DNA of 64,000 nucleotides, from positions 1-64,000 of the forward strand of contig NZ_JAKLWS010000002.1 of assembly GCF_022012475.1 (NCBI RefSeq). Direction: 5' to 3'. Each line of letters starts with the position of its first letter. The first letter of the stretch is position 1. The stretch is from Rhodohalobacter sulfatireducens. GTDB taxonomy: Bacteria; Bacteroidota; Rhodothermia; Balneolales; Balneolaceae. Of this stretch, positions 27,728-36,274 are shown piece by piece. The notes beneath the pieces were generated by a model. It made no database searches. It was not told where the DNA came from and saw nothing but the letters and a program-made list of their open reading frames with translations. The translations under genes were made by a program, and so were the position numbers.

Positions 27728-27937
27728 TGGCATTCGTGGCGGTAGTAGCAACCGGCGTGATGTCGTTTGGCAACAAAGAATGGTGTATGCATCCGAAGAG
27801 CTGGCAAAGACAATGGTGGATCTTTTGTGAATCCGGAGTTGATCAATGAAGGAAAAGCAGAATTCAACGAGCGAAAAGGTGATTATGTGTACGAAGGGAT
27901 GATTCCATTTGACCTTCCGCCACTGGATTTTGAGTAG
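27728..27937 (+). pseudogene. Decayed 3' remnant of a second AbgB-like amidohydrolase
   Basis: This stretch aligns with 26128-26341, the last part of the intact amidohydrolase, including GGCATTC, GCAACCGGC, GATTATGTGTACGAAGG and CCGCCACTGGATTTTGAG before the stop. Small indels break the frame upstream of about 27840, after which the reading is INEGKAEFNERKGDYVYEGM and ends LPPLDFE with TAG. Similarity continues past the stop (TAAGAAAATATGTAAA, then TTCG..TTTATA), so the duplication included the 3' flank. No 5' part is visible; the DUF3179 gene occupies that place. Confidence 0.85.
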
Positions 27938-28008
27938 TAAGAAAATATGTAAACTTATTATTCGTTTTATATATTCTATATATATTTATATAATCAACCA
28001 ATTGAGTC

Positions 28009-28263
28009 ATGGCACTAAGTATTAAAAATTCTGAAGTCGACAGATTAGCCCGGGAACTCTCTGATATTACAGGCGAAACCATTACCGAAGCTATTGCTAA
28101 GGCATTAAAAGAGCGATTAGAGAGAGAAACCGGGAAACCAAAAGGGAAGCAGCTTCGAGAGGAGATTGAAAGAATCCAGAATCGTATTCATCGATTAACT
28201 TGCTTGGATGAACGATCTGATGAAGAAATTTTAGGATACGATAAACACGGTTTACCGACTTAA
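28009..28263 (+). CDS. VapB-type antitoxin
   Basis: An 84-residue protein resembling the PSK-type VapB antitoxins (MALSIKNSEVDRLARELSDITGETITEAI...): a short N-terminal DNA-binding part followed by a charged helix and a C-terminal tail that would wrap the toxin. The stop codon is one base from the start of the PIN-domain gene, the classic antitoxin-toxin coupling. Likely autoregulates the pair. Confidence 0.88.
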   Translation: MALSIKNSEVDRLARELSDITGETITEAIAKALKERLERETGKPKGKQLREEIERIQNRIHRLTCLDERSDEEILGYDKHGLPT

Positions 28264-28264
28264 A

Positions 28265-28651
28265 ATGATCTTAGATACATCTGCAATCATTGCTATTCTT
28301 CAAAGTGAGCCAGAAGCTGATCAGTTAATATTAGCAATACAGAATGCAAGAACTCTTCGTGTATCTGCAGCATCAGTTGTTGAAGCAGGTATTGTTATGT
28401 ACACCAGATATGGAGATGCCGGTGAGCTGGAGGTTGATCAGTTTATTCATCGACTAAAGATCTCGATTGTACCGGTAAATGCAGAACAAGCTGAGTTGGC
28501 TAGATCTGCATATAGAAAATACGGTAAAGGAATACATCAAGCTGGATTGAATTACGGCGACTGCTTTTCTTACGCGTTGGCAATTTCTCTCCAAGAAAAA
28601 CTCTTGTTTGTTGGTGAAGATTTTTCGAAAACTGATGTACAAAAAACATAA
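28265..28651 (+). CDS. VapC-type PIN-domain toxin (ribonuclease)
   Basis: A 128-residue PIN-domain ribonuclease. Metal-binding acidic residues are all present: D4 in MILDTSA, E40 in SVVEAG, D99 in NYGDCFSYALA and D119 in VGEDFSKTDV. VapC toxins cleave tRNA or rRNA; the target cannot be told from sequence. It is translated immediately after the antitoxin gene. The pair lies next to a pseudogene, as expected for a mobile accessory module. Confidence 0.9.
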   Translation: MILDTSAIIAILQSEPEADQLILAIQNARTLRVSAASVVEAGIVMYTRYGDAGELEVDQFIHRLKISIVPVNAEQAELARSAYRKYGKGIHQAGLNYGDCFSYALAISLQEKLLFVGEDFSKTDVQKT

Positions 28652-28701
28652 ACCGATCCACGGAAATTCAGTGATATTCGGAACCTACCTGCCAATCAAA
28701 A

Positions 28702-29400
28702 TCAAGGAGAAAGTCTCTTGATCACCCACTCCTCTTCCTCAAGCGAATAACAGATTCGGTCATGAAGTCGGTTCAAACGTCCCTGCCAAAATTCAATCCG
28801 ATGCGGTACAATCCGAAAACCTCCCCAATGCGGCGGTCGCGGTATATCATCGACAAATTTCTTTTCATACTCTTTCATTTTTTCCTTTAGAACAGATCTG
28901 GATTCAACTTCTTCGCTTTGACTCGAGGCCCATGCACCCAACTGACTGGCAACAGGCCGTGATTTAAAATATTCATCGGACTGGGTCTCAGGTACTTTTT
29001 GTGCGTTTCCCTCAACATGAATTTGTCGCATCAATTCGGGCCAAAACAAAGTCATGGATACTCTCGAGTTATTTTGGATATGATGCCCTTTTCGGCTTCT
29101 GTAATTGGTGTAAAAAACAAATCCGCTCTCATCAAACTCTTTCAGTAAAACGGTTCTTGTAGCGGGTTGTCCATCTTCACTTACGGTTGAAAGAGTCATA
29201 GCGTTGGCATCAAGTGATACATCCCGGACAGCTTTTTCGAACCACGCTGAAAATTGTTTGAATGGATTGGGGTCAACTGATTTCTTATCAAGCGGTATCC
29301 CCTCATATTCACGACGGATCATGGCAATAGCTTGCTTGGTATCTTTCAATTCTTCCCTTGCGGGAGTCCATCTTTTTATGAATCTGGAAATTTTTCCCAT
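28702..29400 (-). CDS. pdxH: Pyridoxamine 5'-phosphate oxidase
   Basis: FMN enzyme that oxidises pyridoxamine or pyridoxine 5'-phosphate to pyridoxal 5'-phosphate. The 232-residue product shows the family landmarks RREYEG, NAMTLSTVSEDGQPATRTVLLK, TNYRSRKGHHI, SRPVASQLGAWASSQS, PPHWGGFRIVP and the terminal RLHDR. The start at 29400 gives about 27 residues before the RREY helix, typical of PdxH. Confidence 0.95.
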   Translation of the reverse strand: MGKISRFIKRWTPAREELKDTKQAIAMIRREYEGIPLDKKSVDPNPFKQFSAWFEKAVRDVSLDANAMTLSTVSEDGQPATRTVLLKEFDESGFVFYTNYRSRKGHHIQNNSRVSMTLFWPELMRQIHVEGNAQKVPETQSDEYFKSRPVASQLGAWASSQSEEVESRSVLKEKMKEYEKKFVDDIPRPPHWGGFRIVPHRIEFWQGRLNRLHDRICYSLEEEEWVIKRLSP

Positions 29401-29468
29401 GTTAGAGTTATAAAATTGTACCAGCCATCGGTTGAGTAATCTGAGTAGAAGTAATTATGGTAGCTGCA

Positions 29469-29861
29469 TCACTCATTCGATGACTCTATGGATATTTCGT
29501 TAGAAATTAACGGATTTTCCGCAAACTGATAATCGCGGACTGGCTTGCCGCCGATCAAGTGTTCTTGAATGATTCGCTCCAGTACATCGGGCGAACAGGA
29601 GTGATACCACACGCCTTCAGGATAAACAACTGCAATCGGTCCGCGTTTGCAAACCCTTAAACAGTTAGCTTTGGTTCGATAAACACCACCCTGTTTGTGA
29701 AGGTTCAGCTCCTTGAGACGTTGTTTTAGGAATTTCCATGATTTTAAACCAATCTCTTTTTTGCAGCATTTCGGTTTGGTTTGATCTGCACACAAAAAAA
29801 TATGTCGTTTGATGGTAGGGATATGAAGCTTCTCAGCTTCTTTTCGGGCCTTTTTGTTCAT
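29469..29861 (-). CDS. Thioredoxin-like [2Fe-2S] ferredoxin
   Basis: From the ATG at 29861 (preferred over 29921, which would add a hydrophobic, non-homologous stretch) the protein is 130 aa. Cluster cysteines appear as [12 protein letters not shown] and [10 protein letters not shown], the Cys pattern of the thioredoxin-fold 2Fe-2S family found in NuoE-like and stand-alone ferredoxins. [12 protein letters not shown] and [15 protein letters not shown] complete the domain. Probably an electron carrier in the cytoplasm; partner unknown. Confidence 0.85.
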   Translation of the reverse strand: MNKKARKEAEKLHIPTIKRHIFLCADQTKPKCCKKEIGLKSWKFLKQRLKELNLHKQGGVYRTKANCLRVCKRGPIAVVYPEGVWYHSCSPDVLERIIQEHLIGGKPVRDYQFAENPLISNEISIESSNE

Positions 29862-30235
29862 CTTTAAGAATAATTTGAGGATACAAATTTCAAACCAAAA
29901 GATAGGATGATTTTTTATCAATTACGGGGTGTCTTCAGGAAGAATCTTAAATGCAATTATGAAGGACTGTCTCCCCTTTGGGGCTAACACTGAATGGTGT
30001 CAAATATTATTCCATAGCGCTTTGTACTATGATTTAAATCAATGGAGTAAAAAAGGATAAGCCCCGATGTGGGCGGAAGCCCCGACACCCCGACACCCTT
30101 TGGTTAGGAATGTTGAGAAATATCAAATTAAAAGCGTTTTCAGTCCGAAAAGTTGTGTTCAGCACTAAAATAAGAGTAATCAATTCTGTAATTTGGGCGA
30201 AGAGAAACAGATTTGAATGAAAAGAGAGTTGAATA
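29862..30235. other. 374-bp intergenic region upstream of the DASS transporter
   Basis: It holds a short CCCCTTTGGGG palindrome at about 29973-29983 that resembles half of the C-rich repeat family, and a G+C-rich patch at 30061-30098 with two copies of CCCCGACA. No gene is visible. Promoters for the divergent ferredoxin and transporter genes should be here. Confidence 0.35.
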
Positions 30236-31624
30236 ATGTCGAAGGTAAAATGGGCGGGTTTAATTTTGGGACTGATTGGTTTTTGCCTGCCCCTGTTTGT
30301 GAGCTTTCCGGGACTATCATTGGCTGGCCATTTTGCGATGAGTATTTTTTTGTTGGCTGCTGTTTTTTGGATGTTTGAAACTATTCCCATCTATTCTACA
30401 TCTATTCTTGTGATTTTGGCCGAGGTAATCCTTCTCAGTTCACAAGGATTTATTGATTACAGCAGTACATCATATAGTCCATTATCGTACACCGAGTTTC
30501 TGTCAACGCTGGCAGATCCCATCATCATTCTCTTTTTGGGAGGATTTATTCTGGCTGATGCATCCGTGAAATACGATTTCGATAAAAGTATGACGCGATA
30601 CCTCCTCCGGCCTTTTGGTTCGCGGACTAGTATGATGATGCTCGGCCTGATGCTTGTGACCGGTTTTCTGTCAGCATTTATGAGCAATACCGCTACAACT
30701 GCAATGATGATTACAGTGATCCTGCCAATCGTAGCCAAAATGGACCCCGGTGACCCGGCAAGAATCGGAATGGCGCTCAGTGTTCCTTTTGCGGCTAATA
30801 TCGGGGGGATGGCCACTCCAATTGGTACGCCACCCAATGCGGTAGTTATAGCAGCCCTCAATCAACAGGGGATGGAAGTGGAGTTCAGCAGTTGGATGAT
30901 CTATGCGGCACCCCTTGCCATTGTAATGCTTCTCATTGCCTGGCAGATATTGATTCGATTATATCCGCCGGCCATGGAGGCAATCTCCCTAAACCTGGAA
31001 GGAAAATTGAAAACGTCGCCCGGGGCCTTGATACTTTACGCCACATTCGCAGTAACTGTATTACTTTGGGTAACGGAAAGCCTTCACGGGATTAAGAGTG
31101 CGATTGTTGCCCTATTACCGGTTGCCGTTTTAACACTGACATCAACTTTTCAAAAAGAAGATATACGAAAACTACCGTGGGAAGTGCTTTGGCTGATTGC
31201 AGGTGGAATTTCACTTGGCATTGCGATGAAAGAAACCGGACTTGCCGAATGGATGGTCGGTGCAATTTCATGGGATCAATTTGGTTACCTGGCGCTGCTT
31301 GCGGTTTTTGCAACAGTGGCTTTGACGATGTCGAACTTCCTTTCAAATACAGTGACGGCTTCGCTGCTGATACCTCTTGCCATAACGCTGGTAACTTCCG
31401 GTATATTACAGGGAACCGCCGGTATGATGATGATTGGATTGGTGATTGCACTCGGCTCCAGTTTTGCCATGATCCTGCCCATATCCACACCTCCGAATGC
31501 CATCGCTGTTAGTACAGGCATGCTGAAAACTAAAAATATGATCACGGCAGGGTTGATTATCGGGTTGATAGGGCTTGGATTTATCCTGCTTCTATCGATG
31601 ATTTATTGGCCTTATTTGATTTAA
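30236..31624 (+). CDS. DASS-family (SLC13/CitT-like) sodium:anion symporter
   Basis: A 462-residue inner-membrane protein with about 11-12 TM segments and two inverted-repeat signatures: SNTATTAMMI with PIGTPPNAVVI, and SNTVTASLLIPLA with PISTPPNAIAV. These SNT motifs bind sodium and substrate carboxylates in the DASS family, which imports dicarboxylates, citrate or sulfate; specificity cannot be read here. The next two genes, a response regulator (12 bp away) and a sensor kinase, appear to be in the same transcript, which suggests substrate- or second-messenger-linked control. Confidence 0.9.
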   Translation: MSKVKWAGLILGLIGFCLPLFVSFPGLSLAGHFAMSIFLLAAVFWMFETIPIYSTSILVILAEVILLSSQGFIDYSSTSYSPLSYTEFLSTLADPIIILFLGGFILADASVKYDFDKSMTRYLLRPFGSRTSMMMLGLMLVTGFLSAFMSNTATTAMMITVILPIVAKMDPGDPARIGMALSVPFAANIGGMATPIGTPPNAVVIAALNQQGMEVEFSSWMIYAAPLAIVMLLIAWQILIRLYPPAMEAISLNLEGKLKTSPGALILYATFAVTVLLWVTESLHGIKSAIVALLPVAVLTLTSTFQKEDIRKLPWEVLWLIAGGISLGIAMKETGLAEWMVGAISWDQFGYLALLAVFATVALTMSNFLSNTVTASLLIPLAITLVTSGILQGTAGMMMIGLVIALGSSFAMILPISTPPNAIAVSTGMLKTKNMITAGLIIGLIGLGFILLLSMIYWPYLI

Positions 31625-31636
31625 TTAAAGAACACT

Positions 31637-32137
31637 ATGGAAACAAAAATCTACATTTTGGTGGTTGAAGATGAACCTGAAGTACTGGATGCTATTGTTC
31701 GGGACATCTCAACATTTGAATCGCATTTTGTTATTGAGATGGCCGATACGGCTGAGGAAGCACGTGAGATTATCCAGTCAATTTTTGATGATGGAAATGA
31801 GGTCGGGTTGATTTTATGCGATCACGTATTGCCGGGCGATAATGGCGTTGAACTGCTGGTGGAGATGCAGCATGACCCTCAAACTGAATCAACACAAAAA
31901 GTTTTAATTACCGGACAGGCCGGGCTGGATGAAACGGTTCGGGCGGTGAATGAAGCAGATCTGAAGCACTACATCGCCAAACCCTGGGAGAAGGAGAAGC
32001 TGGTTGAAATCGTCAAAGATCAGTTGACAGAATATGTGCTGGAACATGTTTCGAACCCGATGCAGTTTATGGCTGTTTTGGACGGTGAGAGAATTGCGGA
32101 ACAGATCAGAAAAGGAAAAAGTGTAACGGATAATTAG
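31637..32137 (+). CDS. Stand-alone response regulator receiver protein
   Basis: A 166-residue CheY-like receiver with acidic pocket EDE (11-13), phospho-acceptor D62 in LCDHVLPGDNG, Thr/Ser at ITGQ and K115 in IAKPW. The helical C-terminal extension (about 125-166) is not a recognised output domain. It lies 8 bp before a histidine kinase gene, the likely partner, and 12 bp after the DASS transporter. Output would be through protein contact rather than DNA binding. Confidence 0.9.
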   Translation: METKIYILVVEDEPEVLDAIVRDISTFESHFVIEMADTAEEAREIIQSIFDDGNEVGLILCDHVLPGDNGVELLVEMQHDPQTESTQKVLITGQAGLDETVRAVNEADLKHYIAKPWEKEKLVEIVKDQLTEYVLEHVSNPMQFMAVLDGERIAEQIRKGKSVTDN

Positions 32138-32145
32138 ATCTTCTT

Positions 32146-33603
32146 ATGAGTTTTAAATTCAGTAAACGGTGGATCGAAGATAAAGAGCTTGTTACTCAAC
32201 TTATCAAAAGGGTGTTTGATGAAACAGGCAAGTCGGAAAAATTTGTTCATAAAATAGATAAAGACGTTACTCTTTTCAGGGAGGGAGATGTTCTGAATGA
32301 TATCTACATTCTCCTGGAGGGCGTTGTTGTACTGCATAAAAAGAAACCGAAGACAGATATCGATTACCCGGTTATACGCCTGGAGCATGGGTCACTAATC
32401 GGAATTATTGCGTTCACAACCGGGAAACCTTCACTCACCACAGCCATCACAACGGAGCCCTCAACTGTACTTAAAATTCCGGATCTGGAAATTCGATCTC
32501 TGCTGGAACGCGATGATAGAATGAAGGAGTATATTGATGAAATTATCCTGGCAAATCTTTCGGATCGATTTAAAACGAACATCAGCTTGCAGATGAAGCT
32601 GGATTCGGTCAATAATAAATTACGAAAAGAGAGGAACGAACTTAAAAAGGCATACCAGGATCTGAAGGAAGCCCAGGATCGTTTGATATACCAGGAAAAA
32701 ATGGCCACACTGGGTCAGTTGGTAGCCGGATTTGCTCATGAGGTTAACAATCCAACAGCTTCACTGCTGAGATCTACGGAAACACTCGAAAATCGCATCT
32801 CTGAACTGATGAAACAAGATGACCGGGAGCCGGATAAACAGTCGTTCGTTCGAAGCCTTTATGAATCCGGCAAAAAATCAGGGTATCCAGATACGGCTAC
32901 GCTCCGAAAACGGTCGTCTGAGTTACGTAAACAATTTGAAGGAGCCAAAGCTTCACAGATTCGTTTATTAGCCCAGATACCCGGGGAACTTCTTTCCAAC
33001 TTCAAATCTATGACAAATAATCCCGAGGAGCTGGATATTTATCTCCAGTATTTTGAACTGGGCAAAATGTTTCAAAATATCGAATCGGCCGGTAACCGAA
33101 TTTCCGGTTTAGTGAAAAGCTTGAAGAGCTACAGCCGCACCGATACCGACAAAGAGTGGGAGTTGATTGATATTCGTGAAGGAATCCACGATACGCTTCA
33201 ACTGACAAGCAACCGGATAAAATATTACGACATCCAGATTAACCTGGAGGAAGTTCCCAAAATTCGCGCAAATCCGGCAGCACTGAACCAGGTTTGGACG
33301 AACATCATTCTGAATGCTGCGGATGCAATGGGGAAAAATGGCTCATTAGATATCTACTGCACTGCCGAGGATGATCATATCAGAGTAAGGATTAAAGATT
33401 TAGGCCCCGGTATCCCTGAAGAGATTATTTATAATATTTTTGATTCCAACTTCTCAACTAAAAAATCTGATGTGAAATTTGGTCTCGGCCTTGGCCTTTC
33501 CATTTCAAGAGATATTATAAAGCAGCACGGCGGAACCATTTCTGCAAGGAATGATCCCGATGGTGGAGCGGTATTTACGGTTACGCTTCCGATCAGGAAT
33601 TAG
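32146..33603 (+). CDS. Histidine kinase with N-terminal cyclic-nucleotide-binding-type domain
   Basis: A 485-residue cytoplasmic kinase. Residues about 25-145 form a cNMP-binding-like domain (VTLFREGDVLNDIYILLEGVVVLH), then a coiled coil (150-185) leads to the HisKA domain with H198 in GFAHEVNNPTA. An unusually long helical segment of about 130 residues separates it from the HATPase domain (IILNAADAMG, DLGPGIP, GLGLGLSI). No TM segments are seen. The arginine-containing phosphate cassette of true cAMP receptors is not obvious, so the ligand is unknown. It is the third gene of the transporter operon. Confidence 0.9.
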   Translation: MSFKFSKRWIEDKELVTQLIKRVFDETGKSEKFVHKIDKDVTLFREGDVLNDIYILLEGVVVLHKKKPKTDIDYPVIRLEHGSLIGIIAFTTGKPSLTTAITTEPSTVLKIPDLEIRSLLERDDRMKEYIDEIILANLSDRFKTNISLQMKLDSVNNKLRKERNELKKAYQDLKEAQDRLIYQEKMATLGQLVAGFAHEVNNPTASLLRSTETLENRISELMKQDDREPDKQSFVRSLYESGKKSGYPDTATLRKRSSELRKQFEGAKASQIRLLAQIPGELLSNFKSMTNNPEELDIYLQYFELGKMFQNIESAGNRISGLVKSLKSYSRTDTDKEWELIDIREGIHDTLQLTSNRIKYYDIQINLEEVPKIRANPAALNQVWTNIILNAADAMGKNGSLDIYCTAEDDHIRVRIKDLGPGIPEEIIYNIFDSNFSTKKSDVKFGLGLGLSISRDIIKQHGGTISARNDPDGGAVFTVTLPIRN

Positions 33604-33787
33604 GTATTGAGAGGGAGTAAAAGCCCGCTGCAATCTCAGGCAACATTCACCAGGCTAAGTTCAGGCTTAGATTACGATATTTATCAACCCAAAATTGTTC
33701 AGCAAGCATAGGAGGAAACTTCTATTTGATGTAGATGTATATAGGTAGGTAAGAGTTCTTGCGTGTATTACAAACAGACACTATAAA

Positions 33788-33808
33788 AAAGTGACGGATA
33801 ATCACTTT
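33788..33808. promoter_or_regulatory. AAAGTGA/TCACTTT inverted repeat before the serpin gene
   Basis: A perfect 7-bp inverted repeat with a 7-nt centre, 42 bp before the serpin start, in an otherwise A/T-rich 247-bp spacer. It could be an operator or a leader hairpin. No regulator is assigned. Confidence 0.3.
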
Positions 33809-33850
33809 CATGCTCAATTCGTTATACATGCAAATTAAATAACCATCAAC

Positions 33851-35110
33851 ATGAGTACTATAAGATCAATCATTTTGATATTCCCAACATTTTTCTTGGC
33901 ATTGCTTTTAGCCACCTGTCAATCAGACGTTACCGGCCCGGGTGAAATTCATGGCGAACTTCCAAGAGAGCTCACTGCATCAGAAAAGCAGCTCGTTGAA
34001 GCCGATCAGTCGTTTAGTTATGATATTTTTCGGCAAACAGTTTCTTACGACAATGAGGAAGAGAACTTGTTTATCTCGCCATTGAGTATCTCCACCGCTC
34101 TGGCTATGACGCTAAACGGAGCTGAAGGAGAAACACTTGAGCAGATGAAAGAAGCACTACATTTAAACGGAATGGACACTGGAGAGATTAACGAGGCATT
34201 TCAATCACTGATCGAGCTTTTGGTATCGCTGGACCCCAAAGTGACCATGAAAATTGCGAACTCCGTTTGGCATGAGCAATCACTCGTTGTGGAAGACGAT
34301 TTCCTTCAACGACTGGAGGATTTTTATGATGCGGAAGTTGCCGGGCTGGATTTCAGGAATTCGGGATCGGTGGATACGATCAACAGCTGGGTTAATGAAA
34401 ATACAGAGGGTAAAATTGAAAAGATTATTGACCGAATTCCGCCTGAGATGGTAATGTACCTGATCAATGCGATCTACTTCAAAGGAGATTGGCTCAGCAA
34501 GTTTGATAAAGATGAGACCCGCAAAGCCGATTTTCATCTTGAAAGCGGTGAAACGGTTCAGGTTGACATGATGAGTCAAAAAGAGAGATATGCGGTCAAT
34601 TTTTCTGAGGAGGTTAGGATGATTGAGCTTCCTTACGGGGACAGCCTATTCACTATGAGCGTTCTGATGCCGGGTGATCCAGAAATGCCGCTCAATCAAT
34701 TTATTGAAGAAGAGGTAACCAAGGAAAACCTGGTACAATGGAGATCGAACCTTCGGGTTTCAGAGGTTCCACTTGAACTTCCAAAATTTGAGATGGAATA
34801 TGAGATCACCTACAACGATATCCTCAAATCGATGGGTATGGAAAAAGCGTTTGATGAGGGAGCGGCTGATTTCTCCGGTATAGCGGATGTTTCTCCACAG
34901 AGTCTCTATATCAGTGAAGTAAAGCACAAAACATTTGTAAGTGTGGATGAAGAGGGCACGGAAGCTGCAGCCGTAACCTCGGTGGGTGTAGGGGTTACAT
35001 CTTTGCCACCTTCCATGATTGTTAATCGTCCGTTTGTATTTATTATCCATGAGAGAGAAAGTGGCACAAACCTCTTTATGGGCAAAGTGAAAGATCCGTC
35101 CGTGTTGTAA
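33851..35110 (+). CDS. Serpin-family protease inhibitor, predicted lipoprotein
   Basis: A 419-residue serpin with an N-terminal export signal ending in LLATC (C23, a weak lipobox). Serpin landmarks are seen throughout: FISPLSISTALAMTLNGA, VNENTEGKI, AIYFKGDW, PKFEMEYEI and the C-terminal RPFVFIIHERESGTNLFMGKV. The reactive-centre hinge EEGTEAAAVT (367-376) has the small residues needed for loop insertion, so it should be inhibitory; counting from the hinge places P1-P1' near T383-S384, suggesting an elastase- or subtilisin-like target. Likely protects the envelope from secreted proteases. Confidence 0.93.
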   Translation: MSTIRSIILIFPTFFLALLLATCQSDVTGPGEIHGELPRELTASEKQLVEADQSFSYDIFRQTVSYDNEEENLFISPLSISTALAMTLNGAEGETLEQMKEALHLNGMDTGEINEAFQSLIELLVSLDPKVTMKIANSVWHEQSLVVEDDFLQRLEDFYDAEVAGLDFRNSGSVDTINSWVNENTEGKIEKIIDRIPPEMVMYLINAIYFKGDWLSKFDKDETRKADFHLESGETVQVDMMSQKERYAVNFSEEVRMIELPYGDSLFTMSVLMPGDPEMPLNQFIEEEVTKENLVQWRSNLRVSEVPLELPKFEMEYEITYNDILKSMGMEKAFDEGAADFSGIADVSPQSLYISEVKHKTFVSVDEEGTEAAAVTSVGVGVTSLPPSMIVNRPFVFIIHERESGTNLFMGKVKDPSVL

Positions 35111-35234
35111 AGCTATTAAAGACCCACTGGTATGATTTATTTAAACTAAGTATAAACTGATCCTTAGAGTATGATATTTGACAAAAATTGCCGTTTATAG
35201 ATGTGTAAATACTGAATAAAATGGAGGATCAATT

Positions 35235-35330
35235 ATGGATAAACCAACGACATGTCCACAATGTGGAGCAACGGCAGTTGATAAATGCCAAATGGAAGAG
35301 CAAAAGCAGGATGACTGCATCCGAGATTAA
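35235..35330 (+). CDS. 31-residue zinc-ribbon-like small protein
   Basis: A GGAGG ribosome site lies 7 nt before an ATG that opens 31 codons ending in TAA: the start reads MDKPTTCPQCGATAV, with further Cys at residues 18 and 28. CPxCG is a typical zinc knuckle. A strong intrinsic terminator begins 20 nt after the stop, so the small gene has its own transcript unit. I do not recognise the family. The ribosome site is one of the best in the window, which argues for real translation. Confidence 0.65.
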   Translation: MDKPTTCPQCGATAVDKCQMEEQKQDDCIRD

Positions 35331-35350
35331 TCGATGAAATAGTTCGAATG

Positions 35351-35388
35351 AAAAGCCGTCTCAATTTTCGGGGTGGCTTTTTCTTTTT
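35351..35388 (+). terminator. Intrinsic terminator of the small zinc-ribbon gene
   Basis: AAAAGCCGTCTC (35351-35362) pairs along its whole length, with wobbles, with GGGGTGGCTTTT (35370-35381) around a 7-nt loop, and the run TTTTTCTTTTT follows. It is a textbook hairpin plus U-run, placed 20 nt after the stop codon at 35330. Confidence 0.85.
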
Positions 35389-35492
35389 GATGAGTATTCT
35401 GCATCATATCATTTCAAGAAAAAACCACTGTCTTGCTAAAAAAGAGAAATATCTTTAGCGCCAGTTGTAAATGCCCGGGACGTTTAGGGTAA

Positions 35493-36203
35493 TCACATCG
35501 CAGAAAGTTCTTCGAGGCCAATTCTTCCCTCATAGTATGCCTTCCCGACAACCACTCCGTAGATGTTAAGTGAGATAAGCTCTTCAAGGTCATCAATTTT
35601 TGATACCCCACCTGAAGCAATCCAATTCAATTCCGGAAATTCATGTTGCAGGTTTTGATACATCTGAACATTGGGTCCGCTAAGCATCCCATCTCTTGAA
35701 ATATCAGTACTTAGAACTGTTTGGAGTCCGGCATTCATCATTGGTTTTAGAAACTCGGCTATCGATTGGTCTGAGGTTTCCAGCCATCCACCATAAGCCA
35801 TTTTTCCATCTTTAAGGTCTAATCCAAGTATCATCTGTTCGGGATAATTGTTGATAGCCTGGATCCATTCTTTAGGCTTTTTTACTGCCATAGAGGAGCA
35901 AATGATACCGCTCAATCCAGCTTCCAGAAGCAGCTCTACGTCTGCTTTAGATCGAACGCCACCGCCGGTTTGAACAGAAAGTCCTGTTGTATCAATAATT
36001 TTTTGGATGAGGGGTAGGTTTTCAAACTTGCCACTTTTAGCCCCATTCAGATCCACTACATGAATATGATTGAATCCGGCTTCTTTAAATTTCGATGCTT
36101 CTTGAACCGGGTTATCGTTGTATACAGTCTTTTTTTGATAATCTCCTTTCTGAAGTCGAACAACCTGGCCGTCGAGCAGGTCAATGGCGGGAATAATTTT
36201 CAT
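35493..36203 (-). CDS. hisA: HisA, phosphoribosylformimino-AICAR-phosphate isomerase
   Basis: Fourth step of histidine synthesis: Amadori rearrangement of ProFAR to PRFAR. The 236-residue (beta/alpha)8 protein begins IIPAIDLLDGQVVRLQKGD with catalytic D8 and has the second catalytic Asp in STDISRDGMLSGPN; VDLNGAKSG and TGGGVRS bind phosphate. Last his gene of the leftward operon in this window; hisF and hisI/hisE, usually next to it, are absent. Confidence 0.96.
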   Translation of the reverse strand: MKIIPAIDLLDGQVVRLQKGDYQKKTVYNDNPVQEASKFKEAGFNHIHVVDLNGAKSGKFENLPLIQKIIDTTGLSVQTGGGVRSKADVELLLEAGLSGIICSSMAVKKPKEWIQAINNYPEQMILGLDLKDGKMAYGGWLETSDQSIAEFLKPMMNAGLQTVLSTDISRDGMLSGPNVQMYQNLQHEFPELNWIASGGVSKIDDLEELISLNIYGVVVGKAYYEGRIGLEELSAM

Positions 36204-36239
36204 AGATGACTCTAAAATTTAACTTAATTTAAGATCCGC

Positions 36240-36256
36240 GAAGTTTTGAAAACTTC
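36240..36256. repeat. GAAGTTTT-G-AAAACTTC hairpin between hisA and hisH
   Basis: Perfect 8-bp arms around a single base in a 71-bp spacer. Similar simple palindromes occupy other his gene junctions (36936-36998, 39014-39118, 40423-40475), which may tune the stability of the polycistronic mRNA. Confidence 0.6.
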
Positions 36257-36274
36257 ACGAGTCTAAACTCAAAA

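Noticed and set aside
27649-27849. 66-codon ORF with a signal-like start after the DUF3179 gene
   Set aside because: It reads through the amidohydrolase remnant in a shifted frame; better explained as a pseudogene.
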